Shown one piece after another: positions 1 through 9,262 of a stretch of 64,000 nucleotides of DNA (its first letter is position 1; each line of letters starts with the position of its first letter). Origin of the DNA: Treponema sp. UBA4873 (lineage in GTDB: Bacteria; Spirochaetota; Spirochaetia; Treponematales; Treponemataceae); the NCBI GenBank assembly GCA_002399405.1, contig DHDP01000019.1:1-64000 (forward strand). Direction: 5' to 3'. The notes below the pieces were generated by a model. That model searched no databases and was not told the origin of the DNA. It was given only the letters and a program-made list of their open reading frames with translations. The position numbers and the translations under genes are program-made.

Positions 1-599
1 CAGCCGCAGAGCTGACTGCCGTCAAGGGTATAGGGGTATATACAAAATAAATATAAATTATATCCGCCCCCGTATGGATATGAGAAAGTTATTGTTGCTT
101 CTGTATCATCAATGAGATATTCTTTGTCTATGCAAACATCATCATTATTATTTGTTTCATCATCTTGTGTGTGAAGGTAAGGAATCGAAAAAGAATAAAG
201 AGTATGTGAAGAATTTTTAATCTCTACGGAGGGTTCCGGAAAATTGCTATTTGTATATACTAATGCAAATTTTAACCGGATATTCATGACATGAGTCGTG
301 AAACTCAAGTGAAATGTTGAAAAAGAAGCGGTGTCCCCACTGAAACTAACCATAACTGGCTGAGGGGTTATATTCCAGGAATAGCCACTCGTTAATTCAT
401 GATAATCTATCAGAGATGATATATTTCCACCGGGGGATGAGCCGAGATTATATCCAGTGTAAGTAATTGTTGTTCCGTTTAGTGTTGCCACGGTTGTTTT
501 TTTATCCTCCTTAGATATATCACTATAATTAACGTCATGCTTGCATCCATTACATAAAATTATTACCACAACAAAAATCAGAAAAAACGTTCTTTTCAT
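1..599 (-). CDS. Putative lipoprotein, 3' end cut by window edge
   Basis: The frame is open from an ATG at 599 to the window start (199 codons, no stop). The protein begins with a short basic start and a hydrophobic stretch ending LCNGC, a loose spirochaetal lipobox, and continues as a Ser/Thr/Tyr-rich, beta-type sequence with a DDETNNNDD-like acidic stretch. GAGG precedes the start. I recognise no family. It lies just after the tail-tip gene and has its own promoter-like sequence, so it could be a lysogenic-conversion gene (a moron) expressed from the prophage; that role is inferred. It may instead be a late virion gene. Confidence 0.6.
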   Translation of the reverse strand, partial: MKRTFFLIFVVVIILCNGCKHDVNYSDISKEDKKTTVATLNGTTITYTGYNLGSSPGGNISSLIDYHELTSGYSWNITPQPVMVSFSGDTASFSTFHLSFTTHVMNIRLKFALVYTNSNFPEPSVEIKNSSHTLYSFSIPYLHTQDDETNNNDDVCIDKEYLIDDTEATITFSYPYGGGYNLYLFCIYPYTLDGSQLCG

Positions 600-609
600 C
601 TTTGCCTCA

Positions 610-638
610 CATATATAGTCATTTATCCAATATTGAAA
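610..638 (-). promoter_or_regulatory. Promoter-like sequence for the lipoprotein gene
   Basis: On the minus strand TTTCAA (638-633) and TATATG (615-610) are 17 bases apart, about ten bases upstream of the start codon at 599 with GAGG in between. It sits between the tail gene and the lipoprotein gene, so the latter could be expressed independently of late tail transcription. Confidence 0.4.
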
Positions 639-673
639 TAATACTGCAATTAAACTGGAAAGTACAGAAATGA

Positions 674-3600
674 CTAGTTATTTGAGTTTACCCAGACCAT
701 AGCGGCGGCAGCGCTTGAAGGTGTGGCTGTCAGCAGCGGTACTTTCGTTGCTGTTGTCGCTGTTCCCGAAAGATTACCTGTTATTCCGCCGGCGACGGTC
801 AAAGAATTACCGATTATTAAATCATCTACCCTTTCTTTTCCTGAATGCTGACTCTGTATATCCGTGGCCGGTGTCCAAACAATTGTGATGTTTGTGTTTG
901 TTCCGCCGTAATAATTAGTTCCTACCGTATATATTTCTTCTGTCGATGAACTTCCATTTGTGTAATTTTCACCGTGTAACCACGGAACTGCATTGCAATA
1001 AAAACGGTATACCATACCGCCGCGGAGCCATACACAGCGTTCTCCAAACGTATTACCATATCCGATACAGCCGATTGTTATTTCGTTACCGTCATATACT
1101 CCATATTGCAGTACATCAAACAGTTTCGGAGTGTCGCTCCATCCATAAGCGAACATCTGGAAATGTATGATGTTCTGATTGTAGGCAGCCGCCCCTCCTA
1201 AATTTGGTGAATGTATTTCACAGTCAAGTAAATTGTCACTTACACCGAAGGTCACCGGATAAAAACTGCCTGTCGAAAGCGATGATAAATCAACCGTGTA
1301 ATACCGCGGGAGCAGTTTACCGTTCGTGTAATATGACAATGCACGTACATCGCCTTTTACATTTACTGTTTGTGCCGGTGTGCCTGTTGTACTGTCTGCG
1401 CTGCTCTCCGGATTAACTGTCATGAAGCTGTTTGCATCTGTGGCAGCTGCTGCCTTAACACGGAAGACACCTTTTATAATCGACGCGACGGAAGTAAGAA
1501 TAAAATTGACAAGTTTCATTGTCAGTGTGGCGACACCTGCAACCCATTTAAAATGGAAAAATACGGCGTTGTCATTACCATTATTCTCGAGAGCCGGATC
1601 GTTGCCGATGCGGAACTCCGGTGTATTTGTATCGAGCCCTGACCAGAAGTTGCTGCTTGTTGTGCCGACTTTGTTACCGGATATACTGCCGAGAACCGCC
1701 CCGTTAGCCGCGAGATCGGTTGTTGCGATTTTATCTCCGGTTATAGTGCTTGCGTGTATTTTATCAGCGGTAACGGCGTTTGCTGCCAACTTGTCTGTTT
1801 CGACGGATCCTGCAGCTATCTTTTCGGCGGTGACTGCATTTGAGGCAAGCTCATCCGTCGTGACGGCACCTGCTGCAATTTCCGCAGCGGTTATCGTGTT
1901 TGCGGCGATCTTGGCAGCTGTTACAGCACTGTCTGCCAATTTACTGTTAGAAATAGCTGCCGCCGCAACTTTGGCTTCCGTGATGGCTCCATTGTTAATT
2001 TTTGAGGCGATTACAGCATTGTCAGCAAGGGCGGTCTGAGTAACTGCTCCTGTCGCAATCTTGTTTGCTGTAATCGCCGACGCAACGATATCGCGTGCGC
2101 TGGTCGCGAGAGCTGTTACGGTTATGGTCGCGGCTGTCGATTCTCCGGCTTCGTTGTATGCGACGAGTTTATATTGATATGCCGTACCGACTGGGAGTGG
2201 TTCTGCAGCATTTTGCCCGTCGAGCGGCATTGTCTGCGAGTACTGCTGATCTGCCGTTATGTATCCGCTACCGTCTTTGTAGTTATTAACGGATGCATAC
2301 GGATCTGACGATGTTGCCGGTTTATACCATGTTCCCGCTGGATCGGTACTAGGTTTTCGTATATAGATTTTATTGCGGACGGTACCATAGACAGGTTTAT
2401 TATCACTGCGGGCAGGTTGTGACAGGGACAATATTATCGATCGGCCTGTTATGCTGGCCGTCACTGACGGCGTCTGCAGCTGCCACGTACCGTAAGCGTC
2501 TGCTGATACTGATACTCCATTAGTCCAGTCAGACGTCGCACCGTAAATATTTATATAGCGGACGCGTACCTGATATGCTGTGATGGCCGCTGATTCCGGA
2601 TATCCGTCCGTACTGCGGACGAATGTGTAAAAATATGAGCCGAGTGCAGAATCGATGGAACTGCTCCACGCATCCGCACTTGATTTACGGAGCTGCAGTT
2701 GTATGGATCTGACTGCGGTCTGCAGATTATCGGAGATTGTTGTTTTTATCGTTATACCGTCCACTGAGGCGGCGGCACTTACGGTCAAGCTGCCATTGTC
2801 GAGAGATTTCGACGGAGTCGTCTGTGCTGCAGCATCTCCTGTCGACGATCCCTGATAAACGGCTTTTGTGACATTTACTTTTGCGTCAGAAACGCTTATC
2901 CATGTTGTTGTGTAGTATCCCTTATCAGGATCATGATTGTAGGAAATGGCAAGCGCTTTTACGGTATACCCTGTCGCACCTGTTGCAATTGTCCTGAATG
3001 TACCGAGGGGGATTTTTTCTTCGGTCTGAGTCTGCAGTTGATACTGCCCGATGCACAAATACCGGGTAAGCAATTTTGCGAGTATTTCTGCAGATGCTGC
3101 CGCATAAATATATTTTGCGGAGAATTCGAACGGATTATCTGTCCTGCCGGCAGAAACAGATGCGTCAGTCTCCCTGTACCAGGCTGTAGCTCTGATTGAG
3201 AGAGAATACAGTTTTACATCTGTTGTACCGGTATTGAGCAGCCTGACGGATGCTTTTTTAGAGCCGAACTCTGTACGGTTTACAGATAATGTACCGCCGT
3301 CCCAGTCATTAACAAGATACTGATTTTCCGTATGCAGCAGTGTAGTTCCGCTACTGCGCTGATATTTCTGTTCGCCGTTTAGTTTTACGAGTGTCTGTGC
3401 GTACCCTGATTCATATGATTGGTAAATCTGTCCGTTTGTTTCTTCGAGTGCAGGGTCGCTGTCGAATGGGAAATATACATTCGGCTGGATTATATACGGC
3501 TGTACTGTCGAATCCGATTTGTATCCATTGCCGGAAAAATAAATAAGTTCATTGTCTTTTTTAGTTATGGTGTTATATCCTATTTTAACACCTGTATAAT

Positions 3601-4237
3601 CCCTTTTAGATTTTTGTATACTGACCTTTATAGACAGGAACGAATCATCCAATAGGGATGGATTGTCCGGTATTGTCGAAAAGTCAAAAAGCATCAGATG
3701 CCCGTTATCATTAAATAAATATACATATCCATACTGATAGCACAAATCATCGAGCAGAGTTTTGTAGTTTGAGCCCGAATCTGCCTGGAAGATTTCCAGT
3801 GCAGCCGACGGCAGAACGGATTCGGAGGCTATCGTAACGCCCCGGACAGTACAGAATGATGTTATTACAGCGCCGACCGTGGTATTTGGTAATGCAATTT
3901 CGTCGGTGGACGACGCATCAAGCAGATAGGTATTGTCTTTTACCTGTGCATTAAATGATTCTATTTCTTCGAGTGCTCCGGCATCATCCCAGTTGAGTTC
4001 TACGGAAATGATCCCTGTAAAAACGACGGTCACACCGTCTTTTATTACAGCCGGGAGTTGTTCATTTTCGACAAATAACGCAAGGAGTGTCGGCGAATAC
4101 GGCAGCACAACCGAAACCGATTGTTCCTCGTGCCGGAGTGCTCTGCTGCACAGCGGTCGTGTAAACGTACATGACTGCGGATAGAATGTGTACTGTGACC
4201 CGTCTGCAGTTAATACTACGCTATAATCTGTACTCAT
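674..4237 (-). CDS. Tail-tip / fibre protein with hub-like N-terminus and degenerate repeats
   Basis: This 1187-residue virion protein probably sits at the tail tip and contacts the host. Roughly residues 1-470 look like a tail-hub region. Residues 490-720 are beta-rich and fibronectin-like, with 'AYQYKLVAYNEAGES' as a typical strand pattern. Residues 722-850 are about a dozen degenerate units of the type (A/T)ITAxKIAAGAV found in tail fibres. The C-terminus is Gly/Ser/Thr-rich. It follows the tape-measure gene with a 4-base ATGA overlap, the usual order in siphoviruses. The single polypeptide seems to combine hub, spacer and fibre. Receptor binding is inferred. Confidence 0.8.
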   Translation of the reverse strand: MSTDYSVVLTADGSQYTFYPQSCTFTRPLCSRALRHEEQSVSVVLPYSPTLLALFVENEQLPAVIKDGVTVVFTGIISVELNWDDAGALEEIESFNAQVKDNTYLLDASSTDEIALPNTTVGAVITSFCTVRGVTIASESVLPSAALEIFQADSGSNYKTLLDDLCYQYGYVYLFNDNGHLMLFDFSTIPDNPSLLDDSFLSIKVSIQKSKRDYTGVKIGYNTITKKDNELIYFSGNGYKSDSTVQPYIIQPNVYFPFDSDPALEETNGQIYQSYESGYAQTLVKLNGEQKYQRSSGTTLLHTENQYLVNDWDGGTLSVNRTEFGSKKASVRLLNTGTTDVKLYSLSIRATAWYRETDASVSAGRTDNPFEFSAKYIYAAASAEILAKLLTRYLCIGQYQLQTQTEEKIPLGTFRTIATGATGYTVKALAISYNHDPDKGYYTTTWISVSDAKVNVTKAVYQGSSTGDAAAQTTPSKSLDNGSLTVSAAASVDGITIKTTISDNLQTAVRSIQLQLRKSSADAWSSSIDSALGSYFYTFVRSTDGYPESAAITAYQVRVRYINIYGATSDWTNGVSVSADAYGTWQLQTPSVTASITGRSIILSLSQPARSDNKPVYGTVRNKIYIRKPSTDPAGTWYKPATSSDPYASVNNYKDGSGYITADQQYSQTMPLDGQNAAEPLPVGTAYQYKLVAYNEAGESTAATITVTALATSARDIVASAITANKIATGAVTQTALADNAVIASKINNGAITEAKVAAAAISNSKLADSAVTAAKIAANTITAAEIAAGAVTTDELASNAVTAEKIAAGSVETDKLAANAVTADKIHASTITGDKIATTDLAANGAVLGSISGNKVGTTSSNFWSGLDTNTPEFRIGNDPALENNGNDNAVFFHFKWVAGVATLTMKLVNFILTSVASIIKGVFRVKAAAATDANSFMTVNPESSADSTTGTPAQTVNVKGDVRALSYYTNGKLLPRYYTVDLSSLSTGSFYPVTFGVSDNLLDCEIHSPNLGGAAAYNQNIIHFQMFAYGWSDTPKLFDVLQYGVYDGNEITIGCIGYGNTFGERCVWLRGGMVYRFYCNAVPWLHGENYTNGSSSTEEIYTVGTNYYGGTNTNITIVWTPATDIQSQHSGKERVDDLIIGNSLTVAGGITGNLSGTATTATKVPLLTATPSSAAAAMVWVNSNN

Positions 4238-7200
4238 GCTGCTGCAACTCCCGTGTATCGTCCGGATTTAACTCCTGCGGCGATGCCGTCATAAACGTCG
4301 TCAATCAGCTCGTTTTTCGTCAAAACGGACCCTTCTACATTCAGTGATATGGATATAACCGTACTGCCTCCTGATGATCCATTACCGCCGACGAGTGCCA
4401 TTTCTCCTGAACGTATACCGTCTGAAAATGTTTTAGGGATGATTGTCTCGTCTTTGTGTACCATGCCAAACTGATCAGCAGGTATTCTTGTTGAACCGAC
4501 ATCCCACCAGCCGAATGCATGTCCGATGCCTTCGCCTATGCCATATAATCCGCCAGTTGTGACCTCTGCTATAGTTTCTCCTATGCCTTTTCCCGTATCG
4601 CCGCTCTTAAAATCGTTAACGATATCGCCTACAGTACCGGAAATTCCGCCTGTCGCTATGTTGCCGATTGCCTTGATGACGTCTTTGATCAGACTGTTTG
4701 TACTTGCCCAGTCGTCGGCGAGTGTCTGATACGTGTCCGCCGTTGTCGATTCTATTTTCTGCAGAGCTTCGTTCATTTTGTTCTGCAGAGACGTTGTTTC
4801 CGCTTCGGCTGCTGCTGTGTAGGCAGCTGCCTGCGTGTTATAACTTTCACGAGAGATGAGTCCGAGTTCATATTGCGTTTTAATACTGCTGACCTGTGCG
4901 CTCAATAAATCATTTACCGCATCGATCTGATTCTGGAAACTGTTCCGGATTTTATCTTCCGTTGCTTCAAGTGCGTCTGCAGTATCCGAAGCATCTTCAG
5001 AAAAAGTCTTCATCATTTTTATGCTTGTTCCGAAAACACTGTTTATCCAGCTGACTACGGTGTTATAGAGCTTCGCAATAAAATTAACAAACGGTCTGGT
5101 GACCTCCCAGAGTTTGTCGAACAGAGTTCCGATAAGATCGAGTAATCCTGTTACAATCTGCAGTATCGGTTCCATTTCGGCGATGTTCTCGGCGATTGCC
5201 GCCAGCGGTTTTATTATTTTTCCGATAGTCGTGCCAAGTGTTTCAAAAAATTCTATTGCCGGAGCAAGTGCGTCATTAACAAAAGGTCCAATGACGTCGA
5301 ATATCTTACTGACAATTGTTGTTATAAAATTAAGTGCTTTTTTCCCGTTTTCCAGCTCAGAAAGGGCATTTATAATAGCTGAAATAAATGCCTGAAGTGC
5401 CGCGGCAGCAGCTCCTATCAGACCTCCCTGCATAGCTCCCTGCGCGACCTGTCCGGCCTCCGTGCTGCTGGTGGACGACAGTACTGCAGATGCTGCAGTA
5501 TTTTTTGCCATGCCGACCCAGTCTCCGTTCATGGCGGCCTTATCGGCCTCATTCTGCAGCGATTTGATTATGTCCGATGCTTTTTTCTGATAATCGCTGA
5601 GCTGTTTATCCTGAATGGACTGTCTGAGCTCTGCTTCCTTATTGTCATAGTACTGTGTAAGAGCTGCTTCTTCCTGAATGTATTCTTTTTTTGTATTAAA
5701 CTGTATGCCGAACGACTTGAGAGCCGCTTTATTGAGCGTTTCTTCCGCCTTTAGCCGTTCCGCCTGCAGAACGGCATACTGATTGACCTGCGGGAGTTTT
5801 GAGTTCCAGTCGGATTCAAATGCAGGTGAGGCATTATGTATACTGTCTGCAAACGACTTGGCAGCCCGGGTTGTCTGTTCGTTTTTGTATGCGGCAAGCG
5901 CCGCCTCCATGTCGGCAATGTCTTTCTGCTGCTGCTCTATTTTTTTCATGAGGTCGTCGTACTGAGATGTACCTTCTTTGCCGCTGCCAGCGACGGTAAA
6001 CGACGACGGACTATACCGGGATGCGGTTGCTGCCTGCGCCTGCAGGTCGGCAAGGTTCTTTTTTGCGGCGGCAAGGCTCTGTGTCATCTGATCAACATTA
6101 AAATCGAGGGCTGCATCGCTGTAGTCGTGCAGCGACTGGACAAGCTGATCAATGCTCTCTTTCTGCTGATAGAGCTGTAACGTTGCAGCATTTGTTGATT
6201 CTGCGACTTTTTGCTGTTTTGTCGCAAAATAAACCGCGGCCCCTGCGGCTGCCGTCGCGGCCGCAATACCTGCGAGCATGAGCGGATTTGTAACGGCAAG
6301 CGCACTGTTCAGCGCAGTCTGCGCAGCATATTCGGCCCAGATTTTTGTAATCAGGCCGACGACGGCAACAATCATTTTTGTATTTATGACGACTACGAGT
6401 GCAGTGATTGCCGCAACGAGCAGTCCCTTGAGTATGGGACTGCCGTTTATCGCATTAACAATGCTGGTGAGTACAGCGACGGCTCCCTGTGCTGCCGGCA
6501 TGAGTACCTGCCCGATGCTCGCCGCAAGGGAATTGGTCGCTTCCTTGAGGCCTGCCTGTGCGCTCGCCCAGCTCTGCGAGGCCAGTTCCATTGTACCGTA
6601 ATATCCGCCGCCCTCATCCGTCAGATTTTTAATTGCTTTTGTTAAATCGCCGAAACTGATTTCGCCTTTACTCGACATGTCGGCAATTTTATCAGTGTCC
6701 GTATTCAGTACTTTTCCGAGCGCCTCAAAAATCGGAATACCCTGGTCTGCATACACATTGAGTACTTCCATGTCTGCCTTATTCTTTGCAGATGATTTAG
6801 CGTATGCGCTGGTAAAACTTTCGAACGATTGAGCAGAGCCTTTTGAGAGATCGCCGAACCGGCGGAGCCATTCATACGTATCGGCGACGGCAACTTTTGC
6901 GGTGTTAAGTTTTTCAGTTGCCAGTGAGATCTGATCAAGGTTGAACGGAGTTTTTACGTTGAAATTATTAATTTCTGCTGCAAGTGCAGCTCCTGCCTGC
7001 ATGTCGTTAAGCATGGTCCCGAAGTTGTTTCGGACGGTCTGTATGGCGTCTGCCTGATCAAGCGCATATCCCGTCATTGAGGCTGCGGCCTTGTCAACTT
7101 TTACCGCTGCGAGAACAGTGACAAGGCTTCCTGCTTCTGTTTTTAATTTTTCAAATGCACCCAGCAGTCCGCCCTGGCTTGACTGGACGTTTTCAGCCTG

Positions 7201-7536
7201 CTCGTCAAGGGATTTATACTGACGGACGAGGTTCTGAATTTCGTCCGACTGCGGATCAAGTCCCTGGTCGGTCAGGTCGAGTGCGGCTTTTTTGAGCTGC
7301 TGCTGCATACTGCGGATTTCATCGGTGTTTGCCCCGAAAAGTTTGAAACTGGTCGCAGTCCGCGAGGCTGCAGCCTGCAGCGTCTGCAGCTGGGAGGAAA
7401 GCGATGAGGAGTCCCCTGCAAGCTGTTTTGCCTGTACGGTCAGCGTCTTAAAATATTCCGACATAGATGAGACGACACGCAGTGCTTCTTCTGAGGCAAT
7501 TTTTATTTCCAACTCCAGTGTTTTTTTATCCGCCAT
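4234..7536 (-). CDS. Tail tape measure protein
   Basis: This 1100-residue protein sets tail length and is threaded through the tail tube. The N-terminal third is coiled-coil and followed by a tape-measure domain, recognisable at 'NVKTPFNLDQISLATEKL' and 'DLSKGSAQSFESF' (about residues 200-245). A hydrophobic, membrane-like region follows (about 370-440), then Ala/Gln-rich helices, and a Gly-rich C-terminus with 'DQFGMVHKDETIIPK', common near the end of such proteins. It is read after the chaperone pair and before the tail-tip gene. Its ribosome site is weak and a terminator hairpin lies just upstream, both fitting low expression. Confidence 0.93.
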   Translation of the reverse strand: MADKKTLELEIKIASEEALRVVSSMSEYFKTLTVQAKQLAGDSSSLSSQLQTLQAAASRTATSFKLFGANTDEIRSMQQQLKKAALDLTDQGLDPQSDEIQNLVRQYKSLDEQAENVQSSQGGLLGAFEKLKTEAGSLVTVLAAVKVDKAAASMTGYALDQADAIQTVRNNFGTMLNDMQAGAALAAEINNFNVKTPFNLDQISLATEKLNTAKVAVADTYEWLRRFGDLSKGSAQSFESFTSAYAKSSAKNKADMEVLNVYADQGIPIFEALGKVLNTDTDKIADMSSKGEISFGDLTKAIKNLTDEGGGYYGTMELASQSWASAQAGLKEATNSLAASIGQVLMPAAQGAVAVLTSIVNAINGSPILKGLLVAAITALVVVINTKMIVAVVGLITKIWAEYAAQTALNSALAVTNPLMLAGIAAATAAAGAAVYFATKQQKVAESTNAATLQLYQQKESIDQLVQSLHDYSDAALDFNVDQMTQSLAAAKKNLADLQAQAATASRYSPSSFTVAGSGKEGTSQYDDLMKKIEQQQKDIADMEAALAAYKNEQTTRAAKSFADSIHNASPAFESDWNSKLPQVNQYAVLQAERLKAEETLNKAALKSFGIQFNTKKEYIQEEAALTQYYDNKEAELRQSIQDKQLSDYQKKASDIIKSLQNEADKAAMNGDWVGMAKNTAASAVLSSTSSTEAGQVAQGAMQGGLIGAAAAALQAFISAIINALSELENGKKALNFITTIVSKIFDVIGPFVNDALAPAIEFFETLGTTIGKIIKPLAAIAENIAEMEPILQIVTGLLDLIGTLFDKLWEVTRPFVNFIAKLYNTVVSWINSVFGTSIKMMKTFSEDASDTADALEATEDKIRNSFQNQIDAVNDLLSAQVSSIKTQYELGLISRESYNTQAAAYTAAAEAETTSLQNKMNEALQKIESTTADTYQTLADDWASTNSLIKDVIKAIGNIATGGISGTVGDIVNDFKSGDTGKGIGETIAEVTTGGLYGIGEGIGHAFGWWDVGSTRIPADQFGMVHKDETIIPKTFSDGIRSGEMALVGGNGSSGGSTVISISLNVEGSVLTKNELIDDVYDGIAAGVKSGRYTGVAAA

Positions 7537-7591
7537 AGCAGTTTTATTATTATTTAATAAGGTGTAAAAGACTCAAAGACTGGCAATAAAA

Positions 7592-7613
7592 AACCCGTCA
7601 CAAAGGACGGGTT
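7592..7613 (-). terminator. Intercistronic terminator between tail chaperone and tape measure genes
   Basis: AACCCGTC and GACGGGTT pair perfectly around a six-base loop, and on the minus strand the stem runs straight into a T tract (TTTTTTATT). The stem starts immediately after the stop codon of the chaperone extension. It is an intrinsic terminator inside the late operon, so only part of the transcription should reach the tape-measure gene. Confidence 0.75.
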
Positions 7614-7907
7614 CTATTTTGTTTTCGGTTTATTGCTTTTTTCTTCAAGCTGCTGCATTTCCCAGTGGTTCTGTTCTTCCGTAAGCACATTAATTGCCCG
7701 GATAACCCAGTACGGCCAGTTTGCCCATCCTCCTGAAAAGACAGGCGTCTTGGTATTCCTGCTCGTCGTAAAAACGTACATTGCCAGATAGAAATTATCT
7801 GTCAGATAGTTTTTCGCATCCTTGAGCAGGATGACGACTGTTTTCCGGGTATCGGGATCAATCTCTCCTGATTCGGGATTTATTTCTCCTGAATCAGGAT
7901 CGATCAC
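7614..7907 (-). CDS. Tail assembly chaperone, frameshift extension (T part of a G-T fusion)
   Basis: The open frame can start at a GTG (7907), but coding potential runs upstream without a stop to the slippery site in the preceding gene. It is therefore most likely translated only as the C-terminal part of a -1 frameshift fusion of about 260 residues covering 8395 to 7614. The sequence contains a Trp-rich stretch 'GGWANWPYWVIRAINVL' and an acidic/basic tail. Position between tail tube and tape measure matches lambda gpGT and its many analogues, which chaperone the tape measure during tail assembly (known). Independent translation from the GTG has no good ribosome site. Confidence 0.7.
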   Translation of the reverse strand: MIDPDSGEINPESGEIDPDTRKTVVILLKDAKNYLTDNFYLAMYVFTTSRNTKTPVFSGGWANWPYWVIRAINVLTEEQNHWEMQQLEEKSNKPKTK

Positions 7908-7987
7908 CCCGGTGTCCCACCGTTTGGTATCACGCAGCTGAGGTCTGATGCGTGCGTTCTGCTTGTCCTTTTTAACAATGCGGAACG

Positions 7988-8395
7988 CTATTCGGAGTTT
8001 TTTTCGTCGATGTCCGTATCGCGCAGTATCTCGCGGGCTTTAGCAATAATTTCTTTCCGGAGCGGCTCAAAAAATTTAGGTGCCGCCATGAGATCGGTCG
8101 CATTCCTGATATAGTTTTTTGTTTTGCCGTCATAGGTGTAGACTACATTCGATGAAATGGACTTGAGCATTTCACGCAGTATGGCCGACTCATCATCATC
8201 AATCGTCAGTTCTGTATGGTCGATTTTTCCGTCGAGACTAACTATTGCTGTACTTTTTGTTTTCGGCTTGAGACGCTGCATAATTGTGAGTGTCGGATTG
8301 TTATACTCGACGACTATTTTGTCAACATCAGCCTTTTCCGCGTTGTGGTCAAACTCCGGGTAAAAAGTGATTGTCTTTGATAACTGGTACTCCAT
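7988..8395 (-). CDS. Tail assembly chaperone (G-like)
   Basis: This 135-residue acidic protein lies between the tail tube and tape-measure genes, the standard place for the G-type tail assembly chaperone. The last codons contain a canonical -1 slippery heptamer (A AAA AAC, minus strand 8003-7997) shortly before the TAG stop at 7990-7988. No catalytic motif is expected in this family. Assignment rests on gene order, length and the frameshift signal, not on recognised sequence identity. Confidence 0.75.
   Translation of the reverse strand: MEYQLSKTITFYPEFDHNAEKADVDKIVVEYNNPTLTIMQRLKPKTKSTAIVSLDGKIDHTELTIDDDESAILREMLKSISSNVVYTYDGKTKNYIRNATDLMAAPKFFEPLRKEIIAKAREILRDTDIDEKNSE
7997..8003 (-). other. 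Programmed -1 ribosomal frameshift site (A AAA AAC)
   Basis: In the zero frame the codons read GAA AAA AAC, so the heptamer A AAA AAC is in the exact register required for tandem -1 slippage. After slippage the ribosome reads CTC CGA ATA GCG and continues without a stop through the 7614-7907 frame. I saw no convincing perfect stem-loop immediately downstream. Confidence 0.8.
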
Positions 8396-8419
8396 TCAAA
8401 TCTCCTTATGGTACTTTTA

Positions 8420-9124
8420 TTAAGCAGCCGGAATTTCGACGCTGTAGAAAATTGGGTCTTCGCCTGTAAGGCTGAACTCCGAGTCATATGACTGTGCACT
8501 TCCGGACTTTCCGCCGAGAGAAACATTGCTCAGATTTATCTGGGCAAATACGTAATCATCAAACTCTCCTGCAATGGCGCCTTTACGGACATACCCAAGC
8601 AGGTAAATACTTTCATCCTCCGGTACTGTTACGGTTACCGTATTACCGCTGCGTGTAAACAGTGTCATTGTCTGGCCGATATGTCCGTCTGCCTGATCAG
8701 TAATTCCCATCGTAAAGATTGAGCTCATCTTTCCAGAGGCATCTTTTTTACCATAACGGTATTTTTTGAACTTGTGTTTGAGGAGTGTCGTTTCAATCTT
8801 GCTGCGGGAAATATCAAGAGACCAGTCGGACACATCCCCGCGTTTCGTCAGGTTCAGTTTTTTGCAGGTATCTCCTACAGCCATCAATTCTGAGCCAAGT
8901 GCCGGGTACATACTCCCCACGGGCATACCTGTTGGGAAGATACTGCCAGAAGGGGCTTTTGACGAAATGATATAGAATCCTGCTCCGCTTTTGTCTCCGG
9001 CAGCTCCTCCTGAAAGTACGTCGAGCGTTTTTGTTCCGTCTCCGACAAGAGCCACCGAGGCAGCTTTGCCCGTATACAGGTCACTGTCGTCGCCGATAAG
9101 TGTTAATTCGTCTGGTGTCGACAT
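8420..9124 (-). CDS. Major tail tube protein
   Basis: This 234-residue protein is placed between the tail-completion genes and the chaperones, where the tail tube gene of a siphovirus lies. It is Gly/Ser-rich and beta-type, with alternating strands such as 'GNTVTVTVPEDESIYLLGYV' and a C-terminus 'DPIFYSVEIPAA'. The length suits a tube protein. Each tail needs many copies, which fits its position upstream of the terminator before the tape measure gene. Sequence family is not recognised with certainty. Confidence 0.7.
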   Translation of the reverse strand: MSTPDELTLIGDDSDLYTGKAASVALVGDGTKTLDVLSGGAAGDKSGAGFYIISSKAPSGSIFPTGMPVGSMYPALGSELMAVGDTCKKLNLTKRGDVSDWSLDISRSKIETTLLKHKFKKYRYGKKDASGKMSSIFTMGITDQADGHIGQTMTLFTRSGNTVTVTVPEDESIYLLGYVRKGAIAGEFDDYVFAQINLSNVSLGGKSGSAQSYDSEFSLTGEDPIFYSVEIPAA

Positions 9125-9127
9125 GTT

Positions 9128-9262
9128 TTACTCCTTGCTTTTACCGGTTGTTGTTCCGGCTGATTTTGGTGTTTCTGCCGAAACTGTTTTCTTGGGTTCG
9201 GCATCCGTTTCCTTTCTGACGGTTTTTCCGTCTCTTGTTTCATATTCCGTTGTATACGTCAT
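9128..9262 (-). CDS. Small hypothetical late phage protein (44 aa)
   Basis: A 44-residue Lys/Thr/Glu-rich protein starts at an ATG preceded by GGAGGAA; the ATG overlaps the upstream stop codon as ATGA, indicating translational coupling. It ends ahead of the tail tube gene. It is hydrophilic, has no membrane segment and no recognised motif. Its tight packing in the operon makes it likely real. Confidence 0.65.
   Translation of the reverse strand: MTYTTEYETRDGKTVRKETDAEPKKTVSAETPKSAGTTTGKSKE

Noticed and set aside
1690..2070. Short tandem DNA repeats that could suggest a CRISPR array
   Set aside because: They are degenerate, in frame and without spacers; they encode the repeat units of the tail fibre. 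No cas genes are present.
7604..7996. A downstream pseudoknot or stem stimulating the frameshift
   Set aside because: Only weak pairings are visible after the slippery heptamer, so I did not list a stimulator.
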